DNA of 16,910 nucleotides from positions 1 to 16,910 of the forward strand of contig JAFGEY010000528.1 in NCBI GenBank assembly GCA_016931365.1, read 5' to 3'. This document shows, one piece after another, positions 1-6,027 of the stretch (positions are counted from its first letter, which is position 1; each line of letters begins with the position of its first letter). The notes under the pieces are model-generated. The model worked only from the letters and a program-made list of their open reading frames with translations. It ran no database searches and was not told where the DNA came from. This DNA comes from Anaerolineae bacterium. Its GTDB lineage: Bacteria; Chloroflexota; Anaerolineae; JAFGEY01. The translations under genes and the position numbers were made by a program.

Positions 1-107
1 AGCGAAATCTGGTAAAAGGCGAGGGTGAAAAAAATGCGCAGGGCCAGGCCGAGCACCAATAATTCCAGGCCCAGGTTCAAGGCCCAGCCGAGTTTCGATT
101 TGTTCAT
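1..107 (-). CDS. N-terminus of a membrane protein (partial)
   Basis: The reading frame opens at the ATG at 107-105 and runs off the left edge after 35 codons. Residues about 9-33 are almost all hydrophobic (WALNLGLELLVLGLALRIFF and onward), following a short basic head (MNKSKLG). This is a typical uncleaved first transmembrane helix with the N-terminus inside. The ATG overlaps the TGA of the upstream methyltransferase gene by four bases (ATGA), so translation is probably coupled and the two products may work together. The family cannot be named from this fragment. Confidence 0.6.
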   Translation of the reverse strand, partial: MNKSKLGWALNLGLELLVLGLALRIFFTLAFYQIS

Positions 108-907
108 GCGTCCGGATCGACCTCTGCGCGCGCAGGCATCCGGTACACGCCCAGGATGCATACCCAGTGAAAGACCAACCTGAACAGAACCGGCTCAAAG
201 TCGGGGAACAGCGATTGCAGCATCTTGAGCGTAAATGGCGCGTCGGGGTGCTCATCAATTGTCTTGCGGCTGCTGAGCGCCTTGCGAATCCAGTCATAGC
301 GCACAAAAGGGTGATAGCCCCAAGGCACCGTGGCGACAACGGCGCCGCCCGGCGCGAGCAGGCGGCGCGTTTCGGCCACGATCCGCTCGGCGTGGTCGGT
401 GTGCTCCAGGACGTCGACAAGCAAGATCAGGTTGAAACTGCCGTTGCGAAAGGGAAGCTGTGTGCCGTCAGCCACCGCGAGCAGTCCACTCGACAGGCCT
501 GCCTCGTCCAGGTAGCGTTCAGCCTGGTGCACATCGTGCGCGCTGATGTCGATGCCGGCCACCTGATAACCCGCCCGGCGCAGGGGGACAAGCATCGGTC
601 CGGTGTTACAGCCCACGTCCAACGCGCGGCTACCAAGTTCGATGCCCAACTCGGACGTAATCAACCGCATCAGAGTGTCGATGCGATTCGAGTGGAAGAC
701 CTTTTCAAAAAAATTGCCCTCAAGCTGGGCGTGATACAGGTCGTGTCCAAAGCCGTCATTGGACGATCCGATGGTCATCAACGGGATGCTTCCCTGAATG
801 GGGTAGGCATTGCCGCAGGCCTCGCAACGCAAAGCCTCGTCGCCAGCGGTTAATTCGCCGTGACAGGCTGGACAGACTAAAATCTCTAACAGCTTGGGAT
901 CGATCAT
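104..907 (-). CDS. Class I SAM-dependent methyltransferase with N-terminal Trm112-like zinc domain
   Basis: This 267-residue protein should transfer a methyl group from S-adenosylmethionine to an unknown acceptor. Residues 1-45 form a Trm112-like zinc ribbon with C12-P-x-C15 and C28-x-x-C31. The Rossmann methyltransferase fold follows: motif I LDVGCNTG at 96-103, acidic residue D120 (GIDIS), ADGTQLPF at 146-153, LVDVLEHT at 163-170 and a post-III LLAPGG at 183-188. I chose the ATG at 907 because the zinc domain begins there, a GGA lies 7 nt upstream, and the 14-codon extension to 949 runs into an intercistronic hairpin. It lies downstream of the FecR-like gene and overlaps the next gene. Similar architectures occur in cell-surface glycan and small-molecule methylation, but no substrate can be read here. 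Confidence 0.85.
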   Translation of the reverse strand: MIDPKLLEILVCPACHGELTAGDEALRCEACGNAYPIQGSIPLMTIGSSNDGFGHDLYHAQLEGNFFEKVFHSNRIDTLMRLITSELGIELGSRALDVGCNTGPMLVPLRRAGYQVAGIDISAHDVHQAERYLDEAGLSSGLLAVADGTQLPFRNGSFNLILLVDVLEHTDHAERIVAETRRLLAPGGAVVATVPWGYHPFVRYDWIRKALSSRKTIDEHPDAPFTLKMLQSLFPDFEPVLFRLVFHWVCILGVYRMPARAEVDPDA

Positions 908-930
908 ATCAATTTCCAAATGTATTTTCT

Positions 931-993
931 GACTGCCGATCGCCGACAACAGACCGCACGGATACCGGGTATTCGCGCCGGCGGTCGGCCGTC
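931..993 (-). other. Intercistronic hairpin
   Basis: The arms 931-945 and 979-993 are complementary over 15 positions, with one T-C mismatch (934/990) and one G-U pair (940/984), around a 33-nt loop. The hairpin sits between the stop of the FecR-like gene and the methyltransferase start. No U-run follows on the minus strand, so it looks more like an RNA-processing or stabilising stem, or a leaky terminator, than a full terminator. Confidence 0.5.
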
Positions 994-1000
994 AGCAGTC

Positions 1001-2215
1001 TCATTCTGTGATCTGGAGCGAGATGTTGGTGATCGCGCTCTCAAAATCCCACCCTGAGGCATAAATGCGCACGCTCTCGATGTATACCGGAGCCAAATCG
1101 CCGAGCAGTTCGATCAAATTCTGGCTCTCGAACACATACCACTCGCCTTGCACCACCTGGAGGCCGTTGACCAGTGGGCGCCATCCCGCCTTCATATCAG
1201 GCGGCAGATAATAAAAGCCCCAATAGCGCGCGCGCGTATCGCCAAAGGCATCTTTGTAAGTCAGTTCGATCATGATCGGGAACTCGGTGCTCTGAAACCC
1301 GCCGCCGGGCAGGCTCTGGTGGCTGACGCGCACCTCGCAACTGAACTTGAGCGACGCAAAGTCGCGCACGTCCTTGTCGATGCGCTGCATCGTGCTCAAC
1401 TCGCCGTGCGTGCGCGCGCCGCTGCGCACAAAACTCAACACCGTCCGCCCGTCGATAGCAACGATTTTGGCCTCCCCCCAAGGATCGGTTTCATCGTCTC
1501 GGGTGACAACCGCATCCGCCCACCCGCTACCCAGCACCGACGTGAACTCGCCGTTGACGATCAGATTTTGCTCCGGCGGCAACGGCCCTTCAATGGGCGA
1601 TCCGGGCGTCACCCGACAGCGTCCATTTCGACAGGTAGCCTTGTCGTCAGCAGTCGTGATCACGGCCTTGCCCAGACGAGCCGTGATCTGGGTCTCAGCG
1701 TCGCTGACCAGCAGCGAATAGCCACCCTCCTCCAGAGTCACGCGCGCATGCGGCGTCTGGATGACGATATTCAGGATCCGTTCATCGGGCGGTGCGGGCG
1801 ACGCCACACCAATCGCCACGCGCCCGCGCTTGACCTGGATGACCATATCGTTGCTTTTGGGGCTGATCCCAAAGCGCGGCGAGCGCACGCGGACGAGCGC
1901 GATCTCGGTATCGTTATACAGCGTGAGCGTGCTGTTTTCAAAGAATCGCACAAAGCATCGCGAATACTCGTCCGTGGCGATCACTGTGCCTTCGACAAGA
2001 TCATTGCGGTCCTGGGTTACGGCCAGAAATTCTTTCTCTTTGGGCGTGCGCACGCGCACTGCGGCCTCGATCGGCTTGAGAGCGGTGTGCGGTGCAACCG
2101 TGTCGTTGATCAAGTACCAGCGAACCGACAACGGCACCGCCACAATCAGCACACAAAAAATGACAAAGCCGACCAGCACAATGGCCCAGGCTCGCTGCTC
2201 TGGAGTATTCCACAT
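1001..2215 (-). CDS. FecR-like membrane-anchored extracytoplasmic protein
   Basis: The 404-residue product has one N-terminal transmembrane segment (about residues 10-33, rich in V, I, L and F) after a short head, so the rest should lie outside the membrane. Residues about 70-200 look like a FecR beta-repeat domain: a patch with DEYSRCFVRFFENSTLTLYN, then MVIQVKRGRVAIGVA, HARVTLEEGGYSLLVSD and TQITARLGKAVIT, which matches the usual alternation 'stressed surface strand, resistance, filter-like repeat'. Residues about 215-400 (NLIVNGEF onward) resemble a galactose-binding-like jelly roll, as in proteins that bind carbohydrate. The start codon directly follows the acylphosphatase stop (TAG then ATG), with GAGG upstream. 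No sigma factor or TonB receptor, the classical FecR partners, is beside it. The domain calls are by eye. Confidence 0.65.
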   Translation of the reverse strand: MWNTPEQRAWAIVLVGFVIFCVLIVAVPLSVRWYLINDTVAPHTALKPIEAAVRVRTPKEKEFLAVTQDRNDLVEGTVIATDEYSRCFVRFFENSTLTLYNDTEIALVRVRSPRFGISPKSNDMVIQVKRGRVAIGVASPAPPDERILNIVIQTPHARVTLEEGGYSLLVSDAETQITARLGKAVITTADDKATCRNGRCRVTPGSPIEGPLPPEQNLIVNGEFTSVLGSGWADAVVTRDDETDPWGEAKIVAIDGRTVLSFVRSGARTHGELSTMQRIDKDVRDFASLKFSCEVRVSHQSLPGGGFQSTEFPIMIELTYKDAFGDTRARYWGFYYLPPDMKAGWRPLVNGLQVVQGEWYVFESQNLIELLGDLAPVYIESVRIYASGWDFESAITNISLQITE

Positions 2216-2494
2216 CTAAAAACGAACCTCAAAATCCAGGAATGTACCTTTGGGCGCAGCCCACACCGGGTCAACGTCGCCTACCGAAGCCGCCGGTGGT
2301 CCCTCGCGCAGCAAGGCCAGCAGCGAAAGCAGCGCCCCTTCTTGCCCTTCGGCCACCACCTCAACCGTGCGATCCGGACGGTTGCGCACATACCCTTTGA
2401 GGTTCAGCCAGCGCGCCTGCTCGCGCACCCACCAGCGGAACCCCACCCCCTGCACGTATCCGTGGACAACAGCCTCCAGACGTTTGACCGCCAT
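2216..2494 (-). CDS. acyP: Acylphosphatase
   Basis: A 92-residue acylphosphatase, close to the usual 90-100 residues, which hydrolyses acyl phosphates such as carbamoyl or 1,3-bisphosphoglyceryl phosphate in the cytoplasm. Both family signatures are present: GYVQGVGFR at 12-20 with catalytic R20, and GYVRNRPDRTVEVVAEG from 34 with catalytic N38. In most members the second signature has DG where this protein has DR (41-42). The start ATG at 2494 is preceded by GGAAGGGA about 10 nt upstream and by an extended -10 promoter at 2527-2532. It is the first gene of the leftward run; its TAG abuts the ATG of the FecR-like gene. Confidence 0.95.
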   Translation of the reverse strand: MAVKRLEAVVHGYVQGVGFRWWVREQARWLNLKGYVRNRPDRTVEVVAEGQEGALLSLLALLREGPPAASVGDVDPVWAAPKGTFLDFEVRF

Positions 2495-2526
2495 TCACAT
2501 CACGTCCCTTCCAGTTGCAGGGGCAG

Positions 2527-2554
2527 ATTATAACACAAGGGGGGAAAATTACAA
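2527..2554 (-). promoter_or_regulatory. Promoter of the acylphosphatase operon
   Basis: Read on the minus strand, a consensus -10 TATAAT (2532-2527) is preceded by TG plus one base, giving the extended form TGTTATAAT. A TTGTAA -35-like box lies at 2554-2549 with a 16-nt spacer. Transcription would start near 2520, about 25 nt before the acyP start codon. Confidence 0.6.
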
Positions 2555-2565
2555 GTAATCCCGAT

Positions 2566-2594
2566 TTGAATCCAGCGTTGTTCTGTGATAGAAT
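2566..2594 (+). promoter_or_regulatory. Promoter of holB-ricT
   Basis: TTGAAT (2566-2571), a 17-nt spacer and TAGAAT (2589-2594) fit a housekeeping sigma promoter. The predicted start near 2601 is just upstream of the strong ribosome site AGGAGGG (2608-2614). It faces away from the acyP promoter, so the gap is a divergent control region. Confidence 0.55.
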
Positions 2595-2618
2595 GGTTGC
2601 TCTGCTCAGGAGGGCATT

Positions 2619-3605
2619 GTGTGGTCTGTTGTGGGACATGAGTGGGCGGTCGAATTGTTGAGCCGCAGCATCGCCAGCGAGCAGATATCGCACGCCTACC
2701 TGCTGACCGGCCTGTCGCGCATTGGCAAGACGACCCTGGCCAGAGCGCTGGCCCAGGCGCTCAACTGCCAGCGGGCCGATAGCAAAGCGCCACCTTGCGG
2801 CATATGCCGGAGCTGCCAACTGGCCCGGACAAACAAACACCCTGACATCCAGGTCATCGAACCGGTGCAGAACCACATCCGCATCGAAGTGTTGCGCGCA
2901 CTGCAAAACACGGCCGCACTATCGCCGGTGGAAGGACGATACCGGGTCTTTGTGATCAGCCAGATCGACGCAGCAACGCCGTCAGCGGTGAACTGTTTGC
3001 TCAAGACGTTGGAAGAGCCGCCCGCGCGCGTGATCATGGTGTTGACCGCCGATCGCGTCGAGGCGGTACTGCCGACCATTGTCTCCCGCTGCCAGGTGAT
3101 CAACTTGCGACCTTTGCCCGTCGGACAGGTGACACAGGACTTGGTGGAGCGGGGCGTCGACCCGTCCCAGGCGCGTTTGCTGGGACGGCTGTCGCAGGGA
3201 CGGATCGGCTGGGCGTTTGCGGCGGCAGACAGCCCGCAATTCCTGGAACAACGAGATCGCATCCTGGACAAGCTGATCGATCTGAATGCGGCGACGTACA
3301 CGGCGCGGTTTGATTATGCGGAACAACTCAGCAAAAAGGCCGAGCAGGTGCCCCAGATATTGGAAATCCTCGGCAGTTGGTGGCACGACGTGTTGATGTT
3401 GGCCGCCGGAAGCATGACGCCAGTGACCAACATCGATCGACAGGCGCAGCTCGAACAGTGGGCCGCCCGCGTCAGCGTTCAAGCCGCAACGGCGATGTTG
3501 CGCAGCGTAAACCAAACCGCCTGGCAGGTGGATCACAATGCCAATCTCCGGCTGGCCCTGGAGGTATTGATGCTGGATATGCCCACATTGACAAGATCGG
3601 CATAA
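2619..3605 (+). CDS. holB: DNA polymerase III clamp-loader subunit delta prime
   Basis: A 328-residue AAA+ clamp-loader subunit that helps load the sliding clamp on DNA. Residues 31-38 (GLSRIGKT) are the P-loop. The four zinc cysteines are C50, C60, C63 and C66 (CGICRSC). The segment ISQIDAATPSAVNCLLKTLEEPP (given as landmarks QID and LLKTLEEPP, about 113-136) is the delta-prime/tau signature, and IVSRCQ (about 155-160) carries the SRC arginine-finger motif. The start is a GTG, chosen because AGGAGGG lies 4 nt upstream and residues 2-30 (SVVGHEWAVELL onward) match the family start. A 24-nt gap leads to ricT, as in the Bacillus holB-yaaT order. The P-loop is intact, so ATP binding is possible, unlike in E. 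coli delta prime. Confidence 0.93.
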   Translation: MWSVVGHEWAVELLSRSIASEQISHAYLLTGLSRIGKTTLARALAQALNCQRADSKAPPCGICRSCQLARTNKHPDIQVIEPVQNHIRIEVLRALQNTAALSPVEGRYRVFVISQIDAATPSAVNCLLKTLEEPPARVIMVLTADRVEAVLPTIVSRCQVINLRPLPVGQVTQDLVERGVDPSQARLLGRLSQGRIGWAFAAADSPQFLEQRDRILDKLIDLNAATYTARFDYAEQLSKKAEQVPQILEILGSWWHDVLMLAAGSMTPVTNIDRQAQLEQWAARVSVQAATAMLRSVNQTAWQVDHNANLRLALEVLMLDMPTLTRSA

Positions 3606-3629
3606 ATTTAGACAAGAACAGGAAAAAAT

Positions 3630-4484
3630 ATGCAAGTCGTAGGAATCAGGTTCAGAAATTCGGCCAAAGTATACTATTTCGCACCCGGGGACATCAAAGA
3701 CCTGAGTGTGGATGAATATGTGATCGTTGAAACTTCACGCGGCCAGGAAGCCGGGCAGATTGCCTTTACGGAACGAGAAGTGTCTGAGGGAGAAATCCAC
3801 GGCACACTCAAAAAGATCATCCGTCAAGCCACAGCGGTTGACCTGACGCAGATGGAAAAGTATCACCAACAAGAAAGCGACGCACTCCGCCGCTGTCAAG
3901 ATCAGGCCAGAGCGCAAAACCTGCCTATGAAAGTGATCCGGGCCGAATACAACTTTGATGGCTCACATCTCACTTTTTATTTCACGGCTGAACAACGAGT
4001 AGATTTTCGCGAACTGGTCAAAGATTTGGCCCGCGAGTTCCGCACACGTATCGAACTGCGTCAGGTGGGCGTGCGCGATGACGTCAAGTTGTTGGGCGGT
4101 TATGGCCGCTGTGGACGCCCGCACTGCTGCGCCATGTGGCTGACTGACTTTGCACCGATCTCGATTCGGATGGCCAAACAACAAGACCTGCCCCTCAGCC
4201 CGATGGAAATTTCGGGCGCGTGCGGGCGATTGTTGTGCTGTTTGGCCTACGAAAATGATCTATACGAAGAGATCAAGCGGGCCATGCCCAGGGTCGGACG
4301 GACGATCCAGACGCCTTCAGGCGAAGGCCACGTCGTCGCGCTCAACGTATTGCAAAATACAGTCACCGTGGAACTGCCCAACGAGGTACAAACCACATTC
4401 GAGCTTGATGAACTCGAAGCGGAGCCATTGCCAGATGCAGAACTCAAGCCGCGACGAAAACGAGGAACACACAAAAAAAATTGA
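3630..4484 (+). CDS. ricT: PSP1-domain protein, RicT/YaaT family
   Basis: A 284-residue cytoplasmic PSP1-domain protein. In Bacillus subtilis RicT (YaaT) works with RicA and RicF in an Fe-S-containing complex that stimulates RNase Y processing and affects sporulation and biofilm phosphorelay. The family landmarks are present: MQVVGIRF at the start, LLGGYGRCGRPHCC (155-167) with C161, C166 and C167, and SGACGRLLCCLAYE (195-208) with C198, C203 and C204. These are the cysteine clusters expected for Fe-S binding. The C-terminus is basic (KPRRKRGTHKKN). An AGGA ribosome site precedes the ATG. The stop codon lies inside the left arm of the following terminator hairpin. No RicA or RicF gene is in the window. 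Confidence 0.9.
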   Translation: MQVVGIRFRNSAKVYYFAPGDIKDLSVDEYVIVETSRGQEAGQIAFTEREVSEGEIHGTLKKIIRQATAVDLTQMEKYHQQESDALRRCQDQARAQNLPMKVIRAEYNFDGSHLTFYFTAEQRVDFRELVKDLAREFRTRIELRQVGVRDDVKLLGGYGRCGRPHCCAMWLTDFAPISIRMAKQQDLPLSPMEISGACGRLLCCLAYENDLYEEIKRAMPRVGRTIQTPSGEGHVVALNVLQNTVTVELPNEVQTTFELDELEAEPLPDAELKPRRKRGTHKKN

Positions 4485-4506
4485 CTCAACGTATCGAGTC
4501 AATTTT
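4477..4506 (-). terminator. Bidirectional intrinsic terminator between ricT and the PHP gene
   Basis: A perfect 11-bp stem (AAAATTGACTC at 4477-4487, GAGTCAATTTT at 4496-4506) encloses an 8-nt loop. The plus strand has eight As at 4473-4480, so the minus-strand transcript from the PHP gene ends in a good U-run. The plus-strand transcript from ricT has only UUUU, so stopping should be weaker in that direction. The ricT TGA (4482-4484) is within the stem. Confidence 0.75.
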
Positions 4507-4531
4507 GAATCAAGACCAAGTTGCAGCGCCA

Positions 4532-5386
4532 TCACGCCTGCCTGGCAACCCGCTGCAATGTTTCCACCACATCCCACGGCACATAAACCCCGCCCAGTTC
4601 GGCGTATTCCATCACGTCGGGCCCGTGAAAATCGCTGCCTCCGGTGACAATCAGATCGTGCTTCTCGGCCAGACGCTTCAGGAATTGAACTTCTATGTCT
4701 GGATAGCCGTTATAGTACACTTCGAGGCCCATCAGGCCGGCCCTGACCAATTCTGGGAGGTGTTCGATCACATGACTTGGATGTGCCAGAACAGGAACAC
4801 CACCCGCATCACGGATCAGTTCGATCGCCTCTTGGGGTCGCAGCTTGGGTCGGGGAACATAGGCTTGTCCGGCCCTGCCAATATATTTCTGGAAAGCATC
4901 CTGGATCGATTTAGCGTATCCGGCCTCGACCAACACCTGTGCAATGTGCGGCCGCCCCACGGACCCATCGCCTGCCAAAACCAAAACGCGCTCCCACGAA
5001 ACTAAATGTCCCAACTTGTCCAGGCGTTCCCAAATTGCACGGGCGCGGCTCAACCGCGATTCGCGCATCGTCGCCAGCCGTTGCTGCAAAACAGCATCCT
5101 CAAGATCGATATAATAGCCCAGAATATGGATTTCGTACTGCCCCGGCACATCTGTGCTGATCTCGACCCCCGGAATCACGACTAATGCCGTTTCCGATTC
5201 GGCTTTTGCCGCCGCCTGGGTCGCTTCCTGGACCCCTTCGGTCGTATCGTGATCGGTCAGCGCAATGACAACCAATCCCTTTTTCAAAGACATATGCACA
5301 AGCTCGGTTGGCGTGAACTGTCCATCCGAAGCCGTGCTGTGCAAATGCAAATCTACACGGGTCGATTCGACCCAAGTTTCACTCAT
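4532..5386 (-). CDS. PHP-domain metal-dependent phosphoesterase
   Basis: A 284-residue PHP-superfamily enzyme, probably of the YciV/TrpH (RNase AM) type that hydrolyses 3',5'-nucleoside bisphosphates or short RNA 5' ends. The metal ligands are all visible: DLHLHS (12-17), TDHD (44-47), PGVEIS (72-77, E75), H87 in EIHILG, GRPHIA (144-149), LAHPS (200-204) and GGSDFHG (249-255). The ATG overlaps the SpoVS stop by four bases (ATGA at 5386-5383) and has no clear Shine-Dalgarno, so it probably relies on coupling. The gene ends before the shared terminator. Histidinol-phosphatase or polymerase PHP roles are less likely, because no other domains or his genes are near. Confidence 0.88.
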   Translation of the reverse strand: MSETWVESTRVDLHLHSTASDGQFTPTELVHMSLKKGLVVIALTDHDTTEGVQEATQAAAKAESETALVVIPGVEISTDVPGQYEIHILGYYIDLEDAVLQQRLATMRESRLSRARAIWERLDKLGHLVSWERVLVLAGDGSVGRPHIAQVLVEAGYAKSIQDAFQKYIGRAGQAYVPRPKLRPQEAIELIRDAGGVPVLAHPSHVIEHLPELVRAGLMGLEVYYNGYPDIEVQFLKRLAEKHDLIVTGGSDFHGPDVMEYAELGGVYVPWDVVETLQRVARQA

Positions 5387-5643
5387 CGTGGTTCTACAGT
5401 AAGTTTGACCGCCGTCCGTTCCTGGCCGTCGATTTCAACTTCGACAAAAGACGGCAGGCAGATCACATCGATCCCATCGAGTTCCAAATAGTTGCGCGCA
5501 ATGGCAACTGCTTTCACCGCCTGGTTGACCGCTCCCGCACCGATGGCCTGTACTTCAGCCCGTCCACTTTCTCGCACAACCCCGGCAATCGCGCCCGCGA
5601 CTGACGTAGACCTGGACTTGGCCGACACTTTGATGATTTCCAT
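5383..5643 (-). CDS. spoVS: Stage V sporulation protein S (SpoVS) family, Alba-like
   Basis: An 86-residue protein with the SpoVS signature: MEIIKVSAKSRSTSVAGAIA, then VVRESGRAEVQAIGAGAVNQ, AVKAVAIARNYLELDGIDVI and a closing VEIDGQERTAVKLTVEPR. The fold is Alba-like and thought to bind nucleic acid. In Bacillus it influences sporulation and septation, but homologues occur in many non-sporulating phyla, so the name does not imply spores. The ATG at 5643 is chosen because AAAGGAGG lies 6 nt upstream; the longer frame to 5703 would bury that site. Its stop overlaps the PHP gene start, so the two are translated together. Confidence 0.92.
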   Translation of the reverse strand: MEIIKVSAKSRSTSVAGAIAGVVRESGRAEVQAIGAGAVNQAVKAVAIARNYLELDGIDVICLPSFVEVEIDGQERTAVKLTVEPR

Positions 5644-6027
5644 AGTAGCCTCCTTTGTTTCTTTGCAGAGTTCCAAGGTTAAAGCATGGCAGAGAAATGA
5701 CAAAAAACGATGTATAGTGGTATGTCATGCTTTTACGTGGCCTTGTCGGTCATGAGACCTTTGTTCAAGATGTGATGGGGTTTCATGGGAGCATTGACCC
5801 TCTGCATTCCATTGTACACGATCATGAGTTCAAACGCAAGGTGCAATTTCATGCAAAACAAAGGTGTTTGGCCTTCTCTCACATGCGGATAAAGATCATC
5901 ATAACATAAAAATGTTCCAAACCTCGGAGGTCTGTTCAGTCAAAGGTCCGTAACAAAGCAAAAGCCCCCACGGCCAAAGCGCAATTACCTTGACTGTGGG
6001 GGCTTGAATTCAAGCCAAGTTTGGATG
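5644..6027. other. 384-nt intergenic region upstream of spoVS
   Basis: The region between spoVS and the glycoside hydrolase gene, which ends at 6028 on the same strand, is visibly more AT-rich than its neighbours. It holds the terminator at 5962-6005 and must hold the spoVS promoter. On the minus strand the best candidate I see is weak: a TTGTCA box at about 5702-5697 without a good -10. A 60-codon plus frame at 5727-5909 lacks a ribosome site and resembles nothing I know. I see no repeat or RNA gene. Confidence 0.5.
5962..6005 (-). terminator. Terminator of the glycoside hydrolase gene
   Basis: AAGCCCCCAC (5962-5971) and GTGGGGGCTT (5996-6005) form a perfect 10-bp GC-rich stem around a 24-nt loop. 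On the minus strand the stem is followed by TTTTGCTTTGTT. It lies 22 nt past the stop codon of the gene ending at 6028. Confidence 0.75.

Noticed and set aside
167..853. 228-codon plus-strand frame
   Set aside because: It is antisense to the methyltransferase with its zinc and SAM motifs; no domain is seen in the frame.
1148..2533. 461-codon plus-strand frame
   Set aside because: It runs antisense to the FecR-like and acylphosphatase genes, which have clear domains and starts. Its translation is rich in R, H and Q as expected for a shadow frame, and it has no recognisable motif.
5727..5909. 60-codon plus-strand frame in the gap upstream of spoVS
   Set aside because: No ribosome site, no known relative, and AT-rich composition like the surrounding spacer.
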